The position numbers and the translations under genes were made by a program. The notes under the pieces are model-generated. The model was given only the letters and a program-made list of their open reading frames with translations. It did no database searches and was not told the DNA's origin. A DNA stretch of 64,000 nucleotides from an uncultured Bacteroidota bacterium (lineage in GTDB: Bacteria > Bacteroidota > Bacteroidia > Chitinophagales > Chitinophagaceae), in contig CAIYTT010000231.1 of assembly GCA_903929195.1 (NCBI GenBank), positions 1-64,000 of the forward strand. Direction: 5' to 3'. Every line of letters starts with the position of its first letter. Within the stretch, counting starts at the first letter, position 1. Positions 1 through 8,977 of the stretch are shown here, one piece after another.

Positions 1-2
1 AG

Positions 3-104
3 CCGTTACCCGAAGAACATGTAGCTGCTATGGAAAATGCGACTAAATTTGTACATACCTCCAAACCAATAATCATACAAACGCCAATCGAAAAGCAAAT
101 ATGA
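3..104 (+). CDS. C-terminal end of an unidentified protein (partial)
   Basis: An open frame enters from the left edge of the window and ends at a TGA at 102-104, giving 33 residues that finish in ...PIEKQI. The stop overlaps the ATG of the batA-like gene at 101 as ATGA, which is typical of translational coupling, so the two genes very probably share an mRNA. In Bacteroidota the genes before batA usually belong to a moxR, DUF58 and bat cluster, but this tail is too short and too plain to assign to any of those families. Confidence 0.6.
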   Translation, partial: PLPEEHVAAMENATKFVHTSKPIIIQTPIEKQI

Positions 105-1111
105 AAGCATACTTAGATTTACAACACTTATCGTTTGCGCACCCACTTTATTTTCTATTATTACTGCTGATACCGGTAATTATTTGGTGGCAAATAGAAA
201 AGAAAAAGCGGGATAATCCCGCCATGCGTTTAACGACCATTGGTGGCATTGCAACGTTTAAAACAAATGGCAAAGCACAATACAGACCCATATTGTTTGT
301 GTTACGAATTTTGGGTTTGGTTGCTTTAATTATTGCACTTGCCAGACCACAAACAAGCAATACACAAGAGAATATAGATTCTAACGGTATAGATATTGTA
401 TTAGGTATTGACGTATCAGGTAGTATGCTAGCTGAAGATTTTAAACCTAACAGAACTGAAGCTGCAAAAATTGAAGCTTTAAAATTTGTTGACCAAAGAC
501 CAAGCGACCGTATAGGGTTAGTAATTTTTGCCGGCGAAAGTTTTACTATGTGTCCTATTACAATAGACCATAATGTACTTAAAGAGCAAATATCACAGAT
601 AAAAACAGGGATGATTGTTGATGGTACATCTATAGGTATGGGCTTGGCAACTTGTGTAGATAGATTACGGAATGCGAAAGGAAAAAGCAAAGTAATAATT
701 TTAATGACCGATGGCGTAAATAACACAGGTTTGATAGACCCAAATACAGCATTAGAAATTGCAAAAGCATTTAAAGTGCGGTGTTATACAATAGGTATTG
801 GTACAAACGGACAAGCTGTAATACCTGTGCAAACGCCAATGGGTGTACAAAAACAAATGATGCCTGTAGAAATTGATGAACCTTTATTAAGACAAATTGC
901 TGGACAAACAGGTGGCAAATATTTTAGAGCAACAAATAATAAATCGTTAGCTAATATATATGAAGACATTGATAAATTAGAAAAAACAAGTGTAGAAGTA
1001 AGTTCTTATAAAAGATATGCTGAATTATTTTTTCCATTTGCAATATTTGCTATTATTTGTTTAGCAGCCGAAATGACATTAAGATATACTGTTTTTAAGA
1101 GTATTACTTAA
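101..1111 (+). CDS. batA: BatA-like von Willebrand factor A membrane protein
   Basis: Inner-membrane protein of 336 residues with the BatA/BatB layout: one membrane segment near residues 15-30, a second near 63-81, a vWA domain from about 96 to 290, and a final membrane segment near 309-328. The metal-ion-dependent adhesion site is intact, with DVSGS at 104-108, a downstream DGTS threonine and an MTDG aspartate. In Bacteroidota this family sits in moxR-DUF58-batABCD clusters linked to envelope stress tolerance and aerotolerance. Its exact biochemical role is not established. It is coupled by ATGA to the gene before it. Unusually, no batB, batC or batD follows: the next gene, 178 bp on, is unrelated. 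The size and N-terminus fit BatA better than BatB. Confidence 0.85.
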   Translation: MKAYLDLQHLSFAHPLYFLLLLLIPVIIWWQIEKKKRDNPAMRLTTIGGIATFKTNGKAQYRPILFVLRILGLVALIIALARPQTSNTQENIDSNGIDIVLGIDVSGSMLAEDFKPNRTEAAKIEALKFVDQRPSDRIGLVIFAGESFTMCPITIDHNVLKEQISQIKTGMIVDGTSIGMGLATCVDRLRNAKGKSKVIILMTDGVNNTGLIDPNTALEIAKAFKVRCYTIGIGTNGQAVIPVQTPMGVQKQMMPVEIDEPLLRQIAGQTGGKYFRATNNKSLANIYEDIDKLEKTSVEVSSYKRYAELFFPFAIFAIICLAAEMTLRYTVFKSIT

Positions 1112-1264
1112 TCTACAATATAATATAACAAAAAGCTACAATTCCATTTGTATTAAATTGGACTTTACTTTTTGTTTTTCCTATTTTAACATAGTAAAAA
1201 ATATTTATAAAATTATATTCCTAAAAATAATTGATGCTTATGTAATAAATTAATACACAATAGG

Positions 1265-1272
1265 TATATTTG
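1265..1272 (+). promoter_or_regulatory. Promoter -7 element
   Basis: TATATTTG matches the Bacteroidota -7 consensus TAnnTTTG and lies 17 nt before the ATG at 1290. No clear -33 TTG is seen. Confidence 0.45.
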
Positions 1273-1289
1273 GGTGTTTTATTTATAAT

Positions 1290-3575
1290 ATGGCTAAGCA
1301 AAATAAGGCAAAACCATTGCCCGAAAGTATTAAAAAAGTAGAATTAAAGGATATTCATATACAACCTATAAGAAGCTATAAGAAATGGTCTCTTAATAGT
1401 TTTGAATTACAAGCTTTAATAGTTTCCCTTTTAGCTTTTATATTTTATATTAATACTTACAATAATGAATATGCACACGATGATGGCATTGTTATTGTAA
1501 AGAATGAATACGTGCAAGAAGGCTTTGATGGTATTGATTCTATATTTACAAAAGATGCTTATGCCAGTTATTATAGACAATTAAATACGGTTAATCAGCT
1601 ATCTGGCGGGCGATATAGACCACTTTCTATTGTTACTTTTGCAATAGAACAGCAATTTTTTGGTGCAGTACCTCAAGAAAAAGTGGATAGTGTATTACGT
1701 AAAACTACAACTTATGGTGTGCGTGGGCCAGATGAGGATAAATTGGTAACACAAATGCATATACGACATTTATTTAATGTTTTATGGTATATGATTTCTG
1801 TGGTTGCTTTATTATACTTTTTAAGGTATATTGTTTTTAAAGAAAGTCCGCTAATGGCATTTGTTGCTGCTGTTTTATTTACAATACACCCCATACATAC
1901 CGAAGTAGTTGCTAATGTAAAAAGCCGAGATGAAATAATGTCTTTACTTTTTATGTGCCTTACTTTTATTTGTGCATTTAAATTTGAAGAAAATAGAAAG
2001 AACTGGTGGTGGCAATTATTGGCTTTAAGTAGTTTTTTTCTGGCATTTTTGTCAAAAGAATATGCAATTACTCTCCTTATTTTATTACCGGTAGCACTAT
2101 TTATTTATAATAAGGGAACGATTGCAAATTGTATTTTAAAAATTATTCCATATATATTGGTTACATCATTATATATATATATGAGATATAATGCAGTTGT
2201 ACCATTAAATATTAGAGAGAATACATCAAATACAGTTCTGAAAAATCCTTTAATGATATTCGTTTTTATAATTCTCTTGTTTGTTTGGTGGCTGATTGTA
2301 AGTGCAAAAAATAATAAGATGAATTTTTTTGTAAAAATACTGCCTTTCACTTTAATTTTTGTTGCATATATGTTTATACATAATAAGGCAAAAGAAGAAG
2401 ATTTGGCTGCAAACCCTACTCAAAATGAAACATTAAAAAACTCGGAACAAGAAGTTCTTAATAACCCCTATTTATATGCAGAAAAAGGGCAAAAACTACC
2501 AACTGAAATTGCAACATCACTCAGCTATTTAAAATTACTTGTTTTTCCTCATCCATTATCTGCCGATTATTCATATAATGTAATTCCTTTTAAAGATTTT
2601 TCAAACCCTCTTGTATTACTATCTATGCTAATACATATTGCATTATTGTTCTTAATGGTCTATTTATTTATTAAAAAAAATCCTTTATGTTTTGCAATTG
2701 CATTTTATTTATTACATTTATTATTGGTATGTAATATAATTTTTGATATTGGTGCAACAATGGGCGAACGACTTATTTATCATTCTTCTGTTGGATTTGT
2801 AATTGCTGTTGCTTATTTTTTGGTTATTGGTATAGAGAAAATTGCAAGTATCGATTTAAAAAATAACATGGTGATTGGGTGTTTGCTTGTATTGGTAGTA
2901 TTATGCGGTTTTAAAACAATACCCAGAAATGCTGATTGGAAAAGTGACGGTACATTGTTTATGCAAGATATAAATGTAGTACCTAATAGTATTTTAGTAA
3001 ATGCAAATGTTGCTGCAACATTAATTAGTATGTCAGACTTAGAAAAGACAGATTCTGTAAAAAAGAATCAATTATTGCACAGAGCAATCGGAATGTTAGA
3101 TAAAGCAATTATATTACATAAAAATACGTTTGTAGCCGGTTTTTTAAACAGAGGTATTGCTTACTTTAAATTAGGTGATATAGATAAAGCAAAGGAAAAT
3201 TTAGATTCTGTAAAGCATTTATATCCCAATTATCCTTCTTTAAAAGACATATACCCATTATTTGCAGATTATTACATGAAAAACGGATGGAATAGTTATG
3301 GTAAATACGGTAAATATGCAGAAGCTATTGCTGAATTTAAAAAGGGAATTTCAGTAGATTCTACTGTTCCGGGGCTTTGGTATAATTTGGGTGGTGCTTA
3401 TTTTTCTATAAAAGAATATAAGGAAGCAATTGCTGCTTGGCAAGTATGTTTAAAACTTAAACCCGATTATAATGATGCAAGAATGGGTATGCAGACTTCA
3501 ATAGCTATACTAAATTCTGCAGTACCGCAAACAAATAAGGGTTCACAAAAAAATAATGCTGTAATAAAACATTGA
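1290..3575 (+). CDS. TMTC-like GT-C glycosyltransferase with C-terminal TPRs
   Basis: Polytopic membrane protein of 761 residues. It has a cytosolic N-terminus of about 40 residues, roughly 12 membrane segments, and a soluble tail with tetratricopeptide-like repeats from about residue 590. An aspartate pair at 64-65 follows the first membrane segment, as in GT-C transferases, and there is an HPIHTEVV...SRDE motif near 200-213. This resembles the eukaryotic TMTC O-mannosyltransferases, which transfer sugar from a polyprenyl donor, but donor and acceptor here are unknown. A paralogue lies at 21409-23406. This copy has an extra stretch of about 60 residues (near 310-375) carrying two more membrane segments. 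It is transcribed alone, with a TATATTTG element upstream. Confidence 0.65.
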   Translation: MAKQNKAKPLPESIKKVELKDIHIQPIRSYKKWSLNSFELQALIVSLLAFIFYINTYNNEYAHDDGIVIVKNEYVQEGFDGIDSIFTKDAYASYYRQLNTVNQLSGGRYRPLSIVTFAIEQQFFGAVPQEKVDSVLRKTTTYGVRGPDEDKLVTQMHIRHLFNVLWYMISVVALLYFLRYIVFKESPLMAFVAAVLFTIHPIHTEVVANVKSRDEIMSLLFMCLTFICAFKFEENRKNWWWQLLALSSFFLAFLSKEYAITLLILLPVALFIYNKGTIANCILKIIPYILVTSLYIYMRYNAVVPLNIRENTSNTVLKNPLMIFVFIILLFVWWLIVSAKNNKMNFFVKILPFTLIFVAYMFIHNKAKEEDLAANPTQNETLKNSEQEVLNNPYLYAEKGQKLPTEIATSLSYLKLLVFPHPLSADYSYNVIPFKDFSNPLVLLSMLIHIALLFLMVYLFIKKNPLCFAIAFYLLHLLLVCNIIFDIGATMGERLIYHSSVGFVIAVAYFLVIGIEKIASIDLKNNMVIGCLLVLVVLCGFKTIPRNADWKSDGTLFMQDINVVPNSILVNANVAATLISMSDLEKTDSVKKNQLLHRAIGMLDKAIILHKNTFVAGFLNRGIAYFKLGDIDKAKENLDSVKHLYPNYPSLKDIYPLFADYYMKNGWNSYGKYGKYAEAIAEFKKGISVDSTVPGLWYNLGGAYFSIKEYKEAIAAWQVCLKLKPDYNDARMGMQTSIAILNSAVPQTNKGSQKNNAVIKH

Positions 3576-3600
3576 TTTAATTTAGTTTTTGTTATCTTTG
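3572..3600 (+). promoter_or_regulatory. Promoter with -33 TTG and -7 TATCTTTG
   Basis: TTG at 3572-3574 and TATCTTTG at 3593-3600 are 18 nt apart, a good match to the Bacteroidota promoter. The -7 box ends only 5 nt before the ATG at 3606, so the mRNA should be leaderless or nearly so. Confidence 0.6.
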
Positions 3601-3605
3601 ATAAT

Positions 3606-4895
3606 ATGTATTTTATAATTTTACTTATATCATTACCAAAAATACTTACTTATATTTTAATTTGTATTTTACTAATTGGTTTCTTTGCCGGAACAGAAAT
3701 TGCTTTTATTTCTGCAAATAAATTAAATATTGAGTTACGTAAAAAACAAGGTAAAAATTCAGGTAAGATTTTAGCACGTTTTATGGAAAATCCTGCCGAA
3801 TTTGTTGGTACAAGTTTGGTAGGTGTAAATGTATTTGTTGTTATTTACGGTTATCTTGTTTCTTTGTGTACCGCTATGTTATTAAAACAATATAGCATTA
3901 GTCAATACTTTTCTGAATACCCAAAGTTAATATTAGATACCATACTTGCAACTTTAATCATTTTGATTTTTGCTGAATTTTTGCCAAAAGCTATCTTTAG
4001 AGCAAAAGCAGATTTTGTATTACCACTATTTAGTTTGCCCATGTTGGTAATGTATTATGTATTTTATCCTATTGCAAAGGTATTTGTATCCATTTCAGAA
4101 TTTATATTAAAATATCTATTCAATATTAATATTAAGGATAATAAACAAGTATTTAATAGAGTAGATTTAGAATTATTTGTAAAACAAAGTAAACACGGAC
4201 ATGAAAATGAAAACAATGAAGTAAATGCATCATTGTTTGAGAATGCATTGTATTTAGTAAACGTAAAGGTGCGAAAATGCATGATACCCAGAAATGAGAT
4301 TGAAGCCGTAGATGTAACCATCCCGATTACAGATGTAGTGAAAAAATTTATTGATACAAAATTATCTAAAATAATTGTATATGATGATACAATAGATAAT
4401 ATAATTGGGTATGTACATCATTTAGATTTAAATAGAAGACCACAAAGTGTACGCGATATAATACATAATATTACACCTGTACCTGAAGCTATGAGTGCCG
4501 TAGATTTAATGAATAGATTTACCAAAGAGCGTAAAAGTATTGCATGGGTTATTGATGAATTTGGTGGTACTGCGGGTATTGTAACAATGGAAGATGTATT
4601 GGAAGAAATTTTTGGTGATATTAATGATGAATATGATGTTGAAGAACATGTAGAAAAACAAATTGCAGAAAATGAGTATTTATTTTCGGGCAGGTTGGAA
4701 TTAGATTATTTAAATGAAAAATATGGGTTTTCGTTTCCTACTGATAAATCGGAGACCTTATCGGGTTATATAATTACTGAACACGAGAAAATACCTAAAA
4801 TAAAAGAACAAATACTTATTGAAGATTATGAATTTGATATTTTATTGGTTACGGATACACGTATAGAAACTGTAAAAATGAAAGTATTTAAATAA
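3606..4895 (+). CDS. GldE/CorC-like CNNM-CBS membrane protein
   Basis: Protein of 429 residues with three domains in order: a DUF21/CNNM membrane domain (residues about 1-180, containing GTEIAFISANKL and FAEFLPKAIFRAKA), a CBS pair (about 215-330, with IPRNEIEAVD), and a C-terminal CorC_HlyC domain (about 345-425) after the conserved IDEFGGTAGIVT..D..EEIFG motif. The family includes Mg/Co efflux proteins (CorC, YfjD) and the Bacteroidota gliding protein GldE. Length and architecture fit GldE. The usual GldE neighbours (gldD, ssb, mutY) are absent, so a general ion-efflux role is equally possible. The start is fixed by a promoter whose -7 box lies just before the ATG. Confidence 0.75.
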   Translation: MYFIILLISLPKILTYILICILLIGFFAGTEIAFISANKLNIELRKKQGKNSGKILARFMENPAEFVGTSLVGVNVFVVIYGYLVSLCTAMLLKQYSISQYFSEYPKLILDTILATLIILIFAEFLPKAIFRAKADFVLPLFSLPMLVMYYVFYPIAKVFVSISEFILKYLFNINIKDNKQVFNRVDLELFVKQSKHGHENENNEVNASLFENALYLVNVKVRKCMIPRNEIEAVDVTIPITDVVKKFIDTKLSKIIVYDDTIDNIIGYVHHLDLNRRPQSVRDIIHNITPVPEAMSAVDLMNRFTKERKSIAWVIDEFGGTAGIVTMEDVLEEIFGDINDEYDVEEHVEKQIAENEYLFSGRLELDYLNEKYGFSFPTDKSETLSGYIITEHEKIPKIKEQILIEDYEFDILLVTDTRIETVKMKVFK

Positions 4896-4913
4896 ACTTA
4901 AAAAAAAATATTT

Positions 4914-5441
4914 ATGCCAGTACAACGTCCTTTTAATTTAAAGCAATGGATTGATGATAACCGCCATTTATTGAAACCACCGGTTGGAAATCAGACAATT
5001 TATAAAAATGCAGGTGATTTTATTGTAATGATTGTTGGTGGACCCAATAGTCGTAAAGACTTTCATTATAATGAAAGCGAGGAACTGTTTTATCAATTGG
5101 AAGGGGATGTAGTTGTAAGAATACAAGAGGAAGGTAAAATAGTAGATATTGCAATAAAAGAAGGCGATATGTTTTTATTGCCGGGTAGAACACCACACTC
5201 ACCACAACGAGGGCCAAATACAATAGGGCTTGTAATAGAAAAAATTAGAGATGCTAAGGAAATGGATGCCTTTATGTGGTTTTGTGAACAATGCGATGCT
5301 AAACTACACGAGGAGTTTATGAACGTATCTGATATTGTTACTCAGTTACCACCTGTAATGGCCAATTTTTATGCAGATGAAGTAAAAAGAACTTGCAAAA
5401 AATGTGGGCATGTAATGACGCCTCCTGTTTTGTTGAAATAG
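4914..5441 (+). CDS. nbaC: 3-hydroxyanthranilate 3,4-dioxygenase
   Basis: Cupin dioxygenase of 175 residues that opens the ring of 3-hydroxyanthranilate to 2-amino-3-carboxymuconate semialdehyde in the kynurenine pathway, which leads to quinolinate and NAD or to tryptophan breakdown. The Fe(II) ligands H51, E57 and H95 and the substrate arginines R47 and R99 occupy the positions expected for the bacterial enzyme. The extra rubredoxin-like metal site of bacterial forms is present as C124/C127 and C161/C164. Length is standard for the family. It lies 18 nt after the CNNM gene and may be read from the same promoter. No other kynurenine-pathway gene is in the window. Confidence 0.93.
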   Translation: MPVQRPFNLKQWIDDNRHLLKPPVGNQTIYKNAGDFIVMIVGGPNSRKDFHYNESEELFYQLEGDVVVRIQEEGKIVDIAIKEGDMFLLPGRTPHSPQRGPNTIGLVIEKIRDAKEMDAFMWFCEQCDAKLHEEFMNVSDIVTQLPPVMANFYADEVKRTCKKCGHVMTPPVLLK

Positions 5442-5473
5442 TGGAAATTGTAATTATTGATAAATTTAATATA

Positions 5474-5518
5474 AAAAGCCAAAATATTAATATATTATAT
5501 ATTAATATTTTGGCTTTT
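5474..5518. terminator. Bidirectional hairpin terminator
   Basis: A perfect 20-bp inverted repeat (5474-5493 and 5499-5518) with a 5-nt loop has A- and T-rich outer ends. It lies between the stops of the convergent dioxygenase and YajQ genes, so it can serve both. Confidence 0.85.
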
Positions 5519-5550
5519 GTATTAATTTCATAAAGATGATTGTAAAATTA

Positions 5551-6042
5551 TTATGCTTTCATATTTATATATTGAAGCGGAATTTCAATGTCTGCACTCC
5601 TGCAAAATTGAATAACATCTTGTAGGTCATCAATTTTTTTACCAGTTACTCTAATAATATCATCCATAATAGCAGCTTGAACCTTTAAACCACTTTCTTT
5701 AATCAGCTTCACTATTTTTTTTGCATTTTCTTTATCTACACCATTTTTTATGGTAATTGTTTTGCGTAAATATTTACCGTTCGGATTTGCTTCTTTTGAT
5801 AAATCGAAACATTTGGGTTCTAAACCTTGTTTTATTGCCTTAGCAATCAAAACATCTTCTACTTGTTTTAGTTTCATATCACTTTCAACTTCAACGGCTA
5901 TTGTCATCTCTTTTTTATTCAACTCAAAAGAAACATGTGTGCCTTTAAAATCGTAACGATTGTCAATTTCTTTTTTTACAATATTTACTGTATTGTCTAA
6001 AGTTTGTAATTCTACTTTACTTGCTATATCAAATGATGGCAT
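5551..6042 (-). CDS. YajQ family nucleotide-binding protein (DUF520)
   Basis: Cytosolic protein of 163 residues, full length for the YajQ/DUF520 family. It begins MPSFDIASKVELQTLDNTVN and carries the family signatures RYDFKGT near residue 32 and the C-terminal SGLKVQAAI..D..RVTGKKIDDLQ. The fold is two ferredoxin-like domains. Homologues bind nucleotides or RNA, and the Xanthomonas and Pseudomonas members bind cyclic di-GMP. No specific pathway can be read from the context: it stands alone, convergent with the dioxygenase and sharing a hairpin terminator. Confidence 0.92.
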   Translation of the reverse strand: MPSFDIASKVELQTLDNTVNIVKKEIDNRYDFKGTHVSFELNKKEMTIAVEVESDMKLKQVEDVLIAKAIKQGLEPKCFDLSKEANPNGKYLRKTITIKNGVDKENAKKIVKLIKESGLKVQAAIMDDIIRVTGKKIDDLQDVIQFCRSADIEIPLQYINMKA

Positions 6043-6217
6043 AAAATTTTTTAATTTTTATTTTAGAATAAATTAGATGTGATTATTTGCAATTTATTCT
6101 TGCAAAATTAATAAAGAAAAATGTTATTGAATATGTTTTTAGAAAAAATATTCAATATATATTAAAGGAAATTAATGTATATGTTAATTTTAGGAACATT
6201 TAAACCTAAATGTAGTT

Positions 6218-6225
6218 TACCTTTG
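6218..6225 (+). promoter_or_regulatory. Promoter -7 element that sets the DUF445 start
   Basis: TACCTTTG lies 18 nt before the ATG at 6244. Because it falls inside the longer open frame that begins at 6175, it argues for the downstream ATG. Confidence 0.5.
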
Positions 6226-6243
6226 CAAACTAACAAATTAGAA

Positions 6244-6858
6244 ATGCATATAACTACAAATATTATTTTATTTTGGTTACAACCCTTTATAGCTGCATTT
6301 ACAGGTTGGTTTACAACTTGGATAGCAATCTATATGTTGTTTCACCCACGTGAGCCTATTCATATTTTAGGTATAGTTATACAAGGCATTTTCCCTAAAA
6401 GACAAAAACAGATTGCATCTAAACTGGGTAGTATGGTTGCCAACGAACTAATACATTTTGATGAAATTGCTGTAATGCTTCAAGATAAAGACCAATTAAA
6501 AAATCTGAATCCTACGATTGAAAAACATTTGGATAATTTTCTTCATGTAAAATTAAAAGAGAAATTACCAATAATTGCAATGTTTGTAAATGAAGCTACC
6601 TTAAACAAGATTAAAGAAGGTATGCTTGAGGAGATAGGTTTATTATTACCTGAAATAATTAATCAATATACTGATTCACTTAGAAATAGAATTGATATAG
6701 AAAAAATGGTAACAGATAAAGTTGCTAATTTTTCATCTAAAAAACTTGAAGAAATATTAGAAGGAGTCTTAAAAAAAGAGTTTAAATTTTTAGAAATTAT
6801 AGGTTGTGTATTGGGCTTTGCAATTGGTTTGATACAAATGGGATTATCTTTTTTATAA
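6244..6858 (+). CDS. DUF445 family membrane protein
   Basis: Protein of 204 residues with the DUF445 (YheB-like) layout: a hydrophobic N-terminus containing the conserved ...TGWFTTWIAIYMLFHP run, a helical middle (IFPKRQKQIASKLG...), and a C-terminal hydrophobic segment EIIGCVLGFAIGLIQ. Members are membrane proteins without an assigned function; Bacillus YheB is a spore protein of this family. The open frame extends upstream to an ATG at 6175. I chose 6244 because the hydrophobic start fits it and a TACCTTTG promoter element lies at 6218-6225 inside the longer frame. It converges on the HAD gene with a 9-bp gap and no visible terminator. Confidence 0.8.
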   Translation: MHITTNIILFWLQPFIAAFTGWFTTWIAIYMLFHPREPIHILGIVIQGIFPKRQKQIASKLGSMVANELIHFDEIAVMLQDKDQLKNLNPTIEKHLDNFLHVKLKEKLPIIAMFVNEATLNKIKEGMLEEIGLLLPEIINQYTDSLRNRIDIEKMVTDKVANFSSKKLEEILEGVLKKEFKFLEIIGCVLGFAIGLIQMGLSFL

Positions 6859-6867
6859 ATAATTTTT

Positions 6868-7515
6868 TCAATCTAACATATCTAAATTGAAATCTGCCAT
6901 AGTTTTCAGCCTCCTGTCAGCAAGCGAAAAACGTGGGTCATCAAAATGCAAGCTATCCGGTATAACAATTACTTTCATTCTTGCTGCTTTAGCTGCTATC
7001 ATACCATTTATAGAATCTTCAAAAACCATACATTGCATGGCAGTTGCACCCAACGATTGTGCACAATGAATAAAAACAGCAGGGTGGGGCTTCCCATATT
7101 CAACAACATCGGCAGAGGTAACACAATTGAAGTACTTTTTTAAATTAAAATGGTCTATAAGTGTATCAATCATGTTTGTTGGTGATGATGACGCTAAACC
7201 TATTTTATAATTATTTTGTTGTAATAATTTCAATGTATCCTCAACGCCATGTAAAATAGTACCTTTAAGTTTAGAATTTGCAATAATATCATCAAGAATT
7301 TCATCAGCAACACCGCGAGCTGTAATTCCCTGCCAAGGGTATTTTATTGCCCAGTAGTCTGTTACTTCAAAAATACGTAAACCGGTAGTTTCTTTAAATT
7401 GTTTATGAGTGATAGGTATTTTGTACTTATCTACAATTCTCAACATACTCTCGCTCCATAATGGTTCGGTATCTAATAGCAAACCATCCATATCAAATAT
7501 TACCGTATTTATCAT
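6868..7515 (-). CDS. HAD-superfamily sugar-phosphatase-like hydrolase
   Basis: Cytosolic phosphatase of 215 residues in the beta-phosphoglucomutase/YniC group. Motif I is DMDGLLLDTEP with nucleophile D8 and acid/base D10. Motif II is ASSSP, the motif III lysine is in YGKPHP, and motif IV is VFEDSINGM. A helical cap sits between motifs I and II (residues about 15-85). The closest functional analogues are 2-deoxyglucose-6-phosphatase and related sugar-phosphate phosphatases, but the substrate cannot be fixed from sequence. It follows the GNAT-like gene on the same strand after 22 nt, so the two are probably cotranscribed. Confidence 0.85.
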   Translation of the reverse strand: MINTVIFDMDGLLLDTEPLWSESMLRIVDKYKIPITHKQFKETTGLRIFEVTDYWAIKYPWQGITARGVADEILDDIIANSKLKGTILHGVEDTLKLLQQNNYKIGLASSSPTNMIDTLIDHFNLKKYFNCVTSADVVEYGKPHPAVFIHCAQSLGATAMQCMVFEDSINGMIAAKAARMKVIVIPDSLHFDDPRFSLADRRLKTMADFNLDMLD

Positions 7516-7537
7516 TTATATGTTTTTATAGTACTTT

Positions 7538-8803
7538 TTAATTATTTTCAGATTCACCGGTTTTTAATGGGTTTCTCTGTTTCCAACGAGAATCCTCAAT
7601 AGATGAAAAATATTTTAAAAACCAATTTATTACAAAATCAGGTATGTTAGGTAGTTTTATTATAAAATCTAATTTTTTTGGTTTTGCACCTAAACTTGCC
7701 TTAGCATCAAAAGAGGTTCTGCCCAGTTTTAATACCTTCTTTTTTTGTATAATTGCTTGATTTAAACCGGATAAAAGAATATTGAAATAAAGTTGATATT
7801 CAGTATTTAGCTCATATTTAAATCCGATATAATAAATTTCATAAGCATCTAATGTAGTTATTACACTGTAGAAAGCAATCATTTCAGTACCAAGGTAGAA
7901 ACAATTTATATGAAATGATTCTTTATAAACATTGCTTAAATCAGTAAAAAAATCTTCTCCCGGTTTTGTAAGGCAAAAGGATTGTTTTTGTAAAACCTGA
8001 TGAAATAAATTATTTAATTGATTTTTATTTTCTGCAATTTCTTTATTTGTTAGCGTTACAAATGATAAATTTTTTGCTGCAGCTAAGGTTTTGTTTGCCC
8101 TTGTTTTATATTTTCTACTAAGTACCTGTAAATAATCATTCAGTGTATTCCAATTATTATCAATGGGCATTTCCATTACGTTGTCATCCCAAATAAATTG
8201 ATAGCCATTATTAATATAATCGGTTTTAGGAATAGGGGGTAAGCCAACCAAATCTTTAATAACAATAATTGTCGGGTTAATTTCTTCAGCAAGTCTGTCG
8301 GCTATAATAATAATTGTAGGCGCTATTTCGTTTATACTAAGATGCGTGTTGTTATATAACACAGAACAAGTTTCATTTCTTAGTGCATTACCAAGAATAA
8401 GTACTTTTGTCTTTTTTATTTTTAAATAGAATTGTACTATTTTTTTTGATACATGCTTAGCGTTTTCAATGTTTAAATGAGAATTGTTTAATGAATATAA
8501 TTGAAAATAAGTAAATAGAATAGGTATATTTTGTTTGTATATTACAACATAGTGAAACTGAACATCAGGTAGCGATTTCTCTAACCCGTTTAAATAATCA
8601 TAGCTTATTTCAAGGTTTTGGTTCTCATTTATTGCTGATATATCGTTTTTTATGGATTGTAAATCTTTGCAAATAACTAAATTATAATCACTGGTTTCTG
8701 TCTTTGTTTTAGAAAAGCAGTTTTTAAAAAGAGTAGCTAAAGGACAATTATTAAATGGGCTTAATTCATTTTTTAAACCTTGATAATTGAGTTCGATATT
8801 CAT
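7538..8803 (-). CDS. GNAT/FemAB-like acyltransferase family protein
   Basis: Protein of 421 residues. The C-terminal half (about 215-400) looks like the Acetyltransf_6/FemAB-type GNAT fold: a long helix (YKTRANKTLAAAKN), a strand pair around FYLGTEMIAFYSVI, then YYIGFKYELN and the KVLKLGRTSFDAKASLGAKP segment typical of Bacteroidota GNAT proteins often named 'peptidogalycan biosynthesis' by homology. Residues 1-200 are less conserved and may form a second, degenerate GNAT domain. There is no signal peptide. A TATTTTTG promoter element lies 13 nt before the start, and the HAD phosphatase follows 22 nt downstream. The acceptor substrate is unknown. Confidence 0.6.
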   Translation of the reverse strand: MNIELNYQGLKNELSPFNNCPLATLFKNCFSKTKTETSDYNLVICKDLQSIKNDISAINENQNLEISYDYLNGLEKSLPDVQFHYVVIYKQNIPILFTYFQLYSLNNSHLNIENAKHVSKKIVQFYLKIKKTKVLILGNALRNETCSVLYNNTHLSINEIAPTIIIIADRLAEEINPTIIVIKDLVGLPPIPKTDYINNGYQFIWDDNVMEMPIDNNWNTLNDYLQVLSRKYKTRANKTLAAAKNLSFVTLTNKEIAENKNQLNNLFHQVLQKQSFCLTKPGEDFFTDLSNVYKESFHINCFYLGTEMIAFYSVITTLDAYEIYYIGFKYELNTEYQLYFNILLSGLNQAIIQKKKVLKLGRTSFDAKASLGAKPKKLDFIIKLPNIPDFVINWFLKYFSSIEDSRWKQRNPLKTGESENN

Positions 8804-8816
8804 TCAAGAATTTTGC

Positions 8817-8824
8817 CAAAAATA
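8817..8824 (-). promoter_or_regulatory. Promoter -7 element
   Basis: TATTTTTG on the minus strand, 13 nt before the ATG at 8803, would drive the GNAT-like and HAD genes. Confidence 0.5.
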
Positions 8825-8951
8825 GTGTAAATAATATATAGAAACTGTATAGTTTAATAGGCGTTCTTTATTTATTTATATTAGCATACACACTCTTATT
8901 TTATTAATATTATTAAATATTATCTGACTACTCTTTTCTTATTTAATTTTA

Positions 8952-8959
8952 TACCTTTG
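8952..8959 (+). promoter_or_regulatory. Promoter -7 element
   Basis: TACCTTTG overlaps the first possible TTG of the following open frame. This makes that TTG part of the promoter and favours the TTG at 8978 as the true start. Confidence 0.45.
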
Positions 8960-8977
8960 CTTGTATTAATTTTATTT

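Noticed and set aside
148-726. 192-codon open frame antisense to batA
   Set aside because: It is a shadow of the batA frame: there is no family likeness and batA has clear vWA motifs on the other strand.
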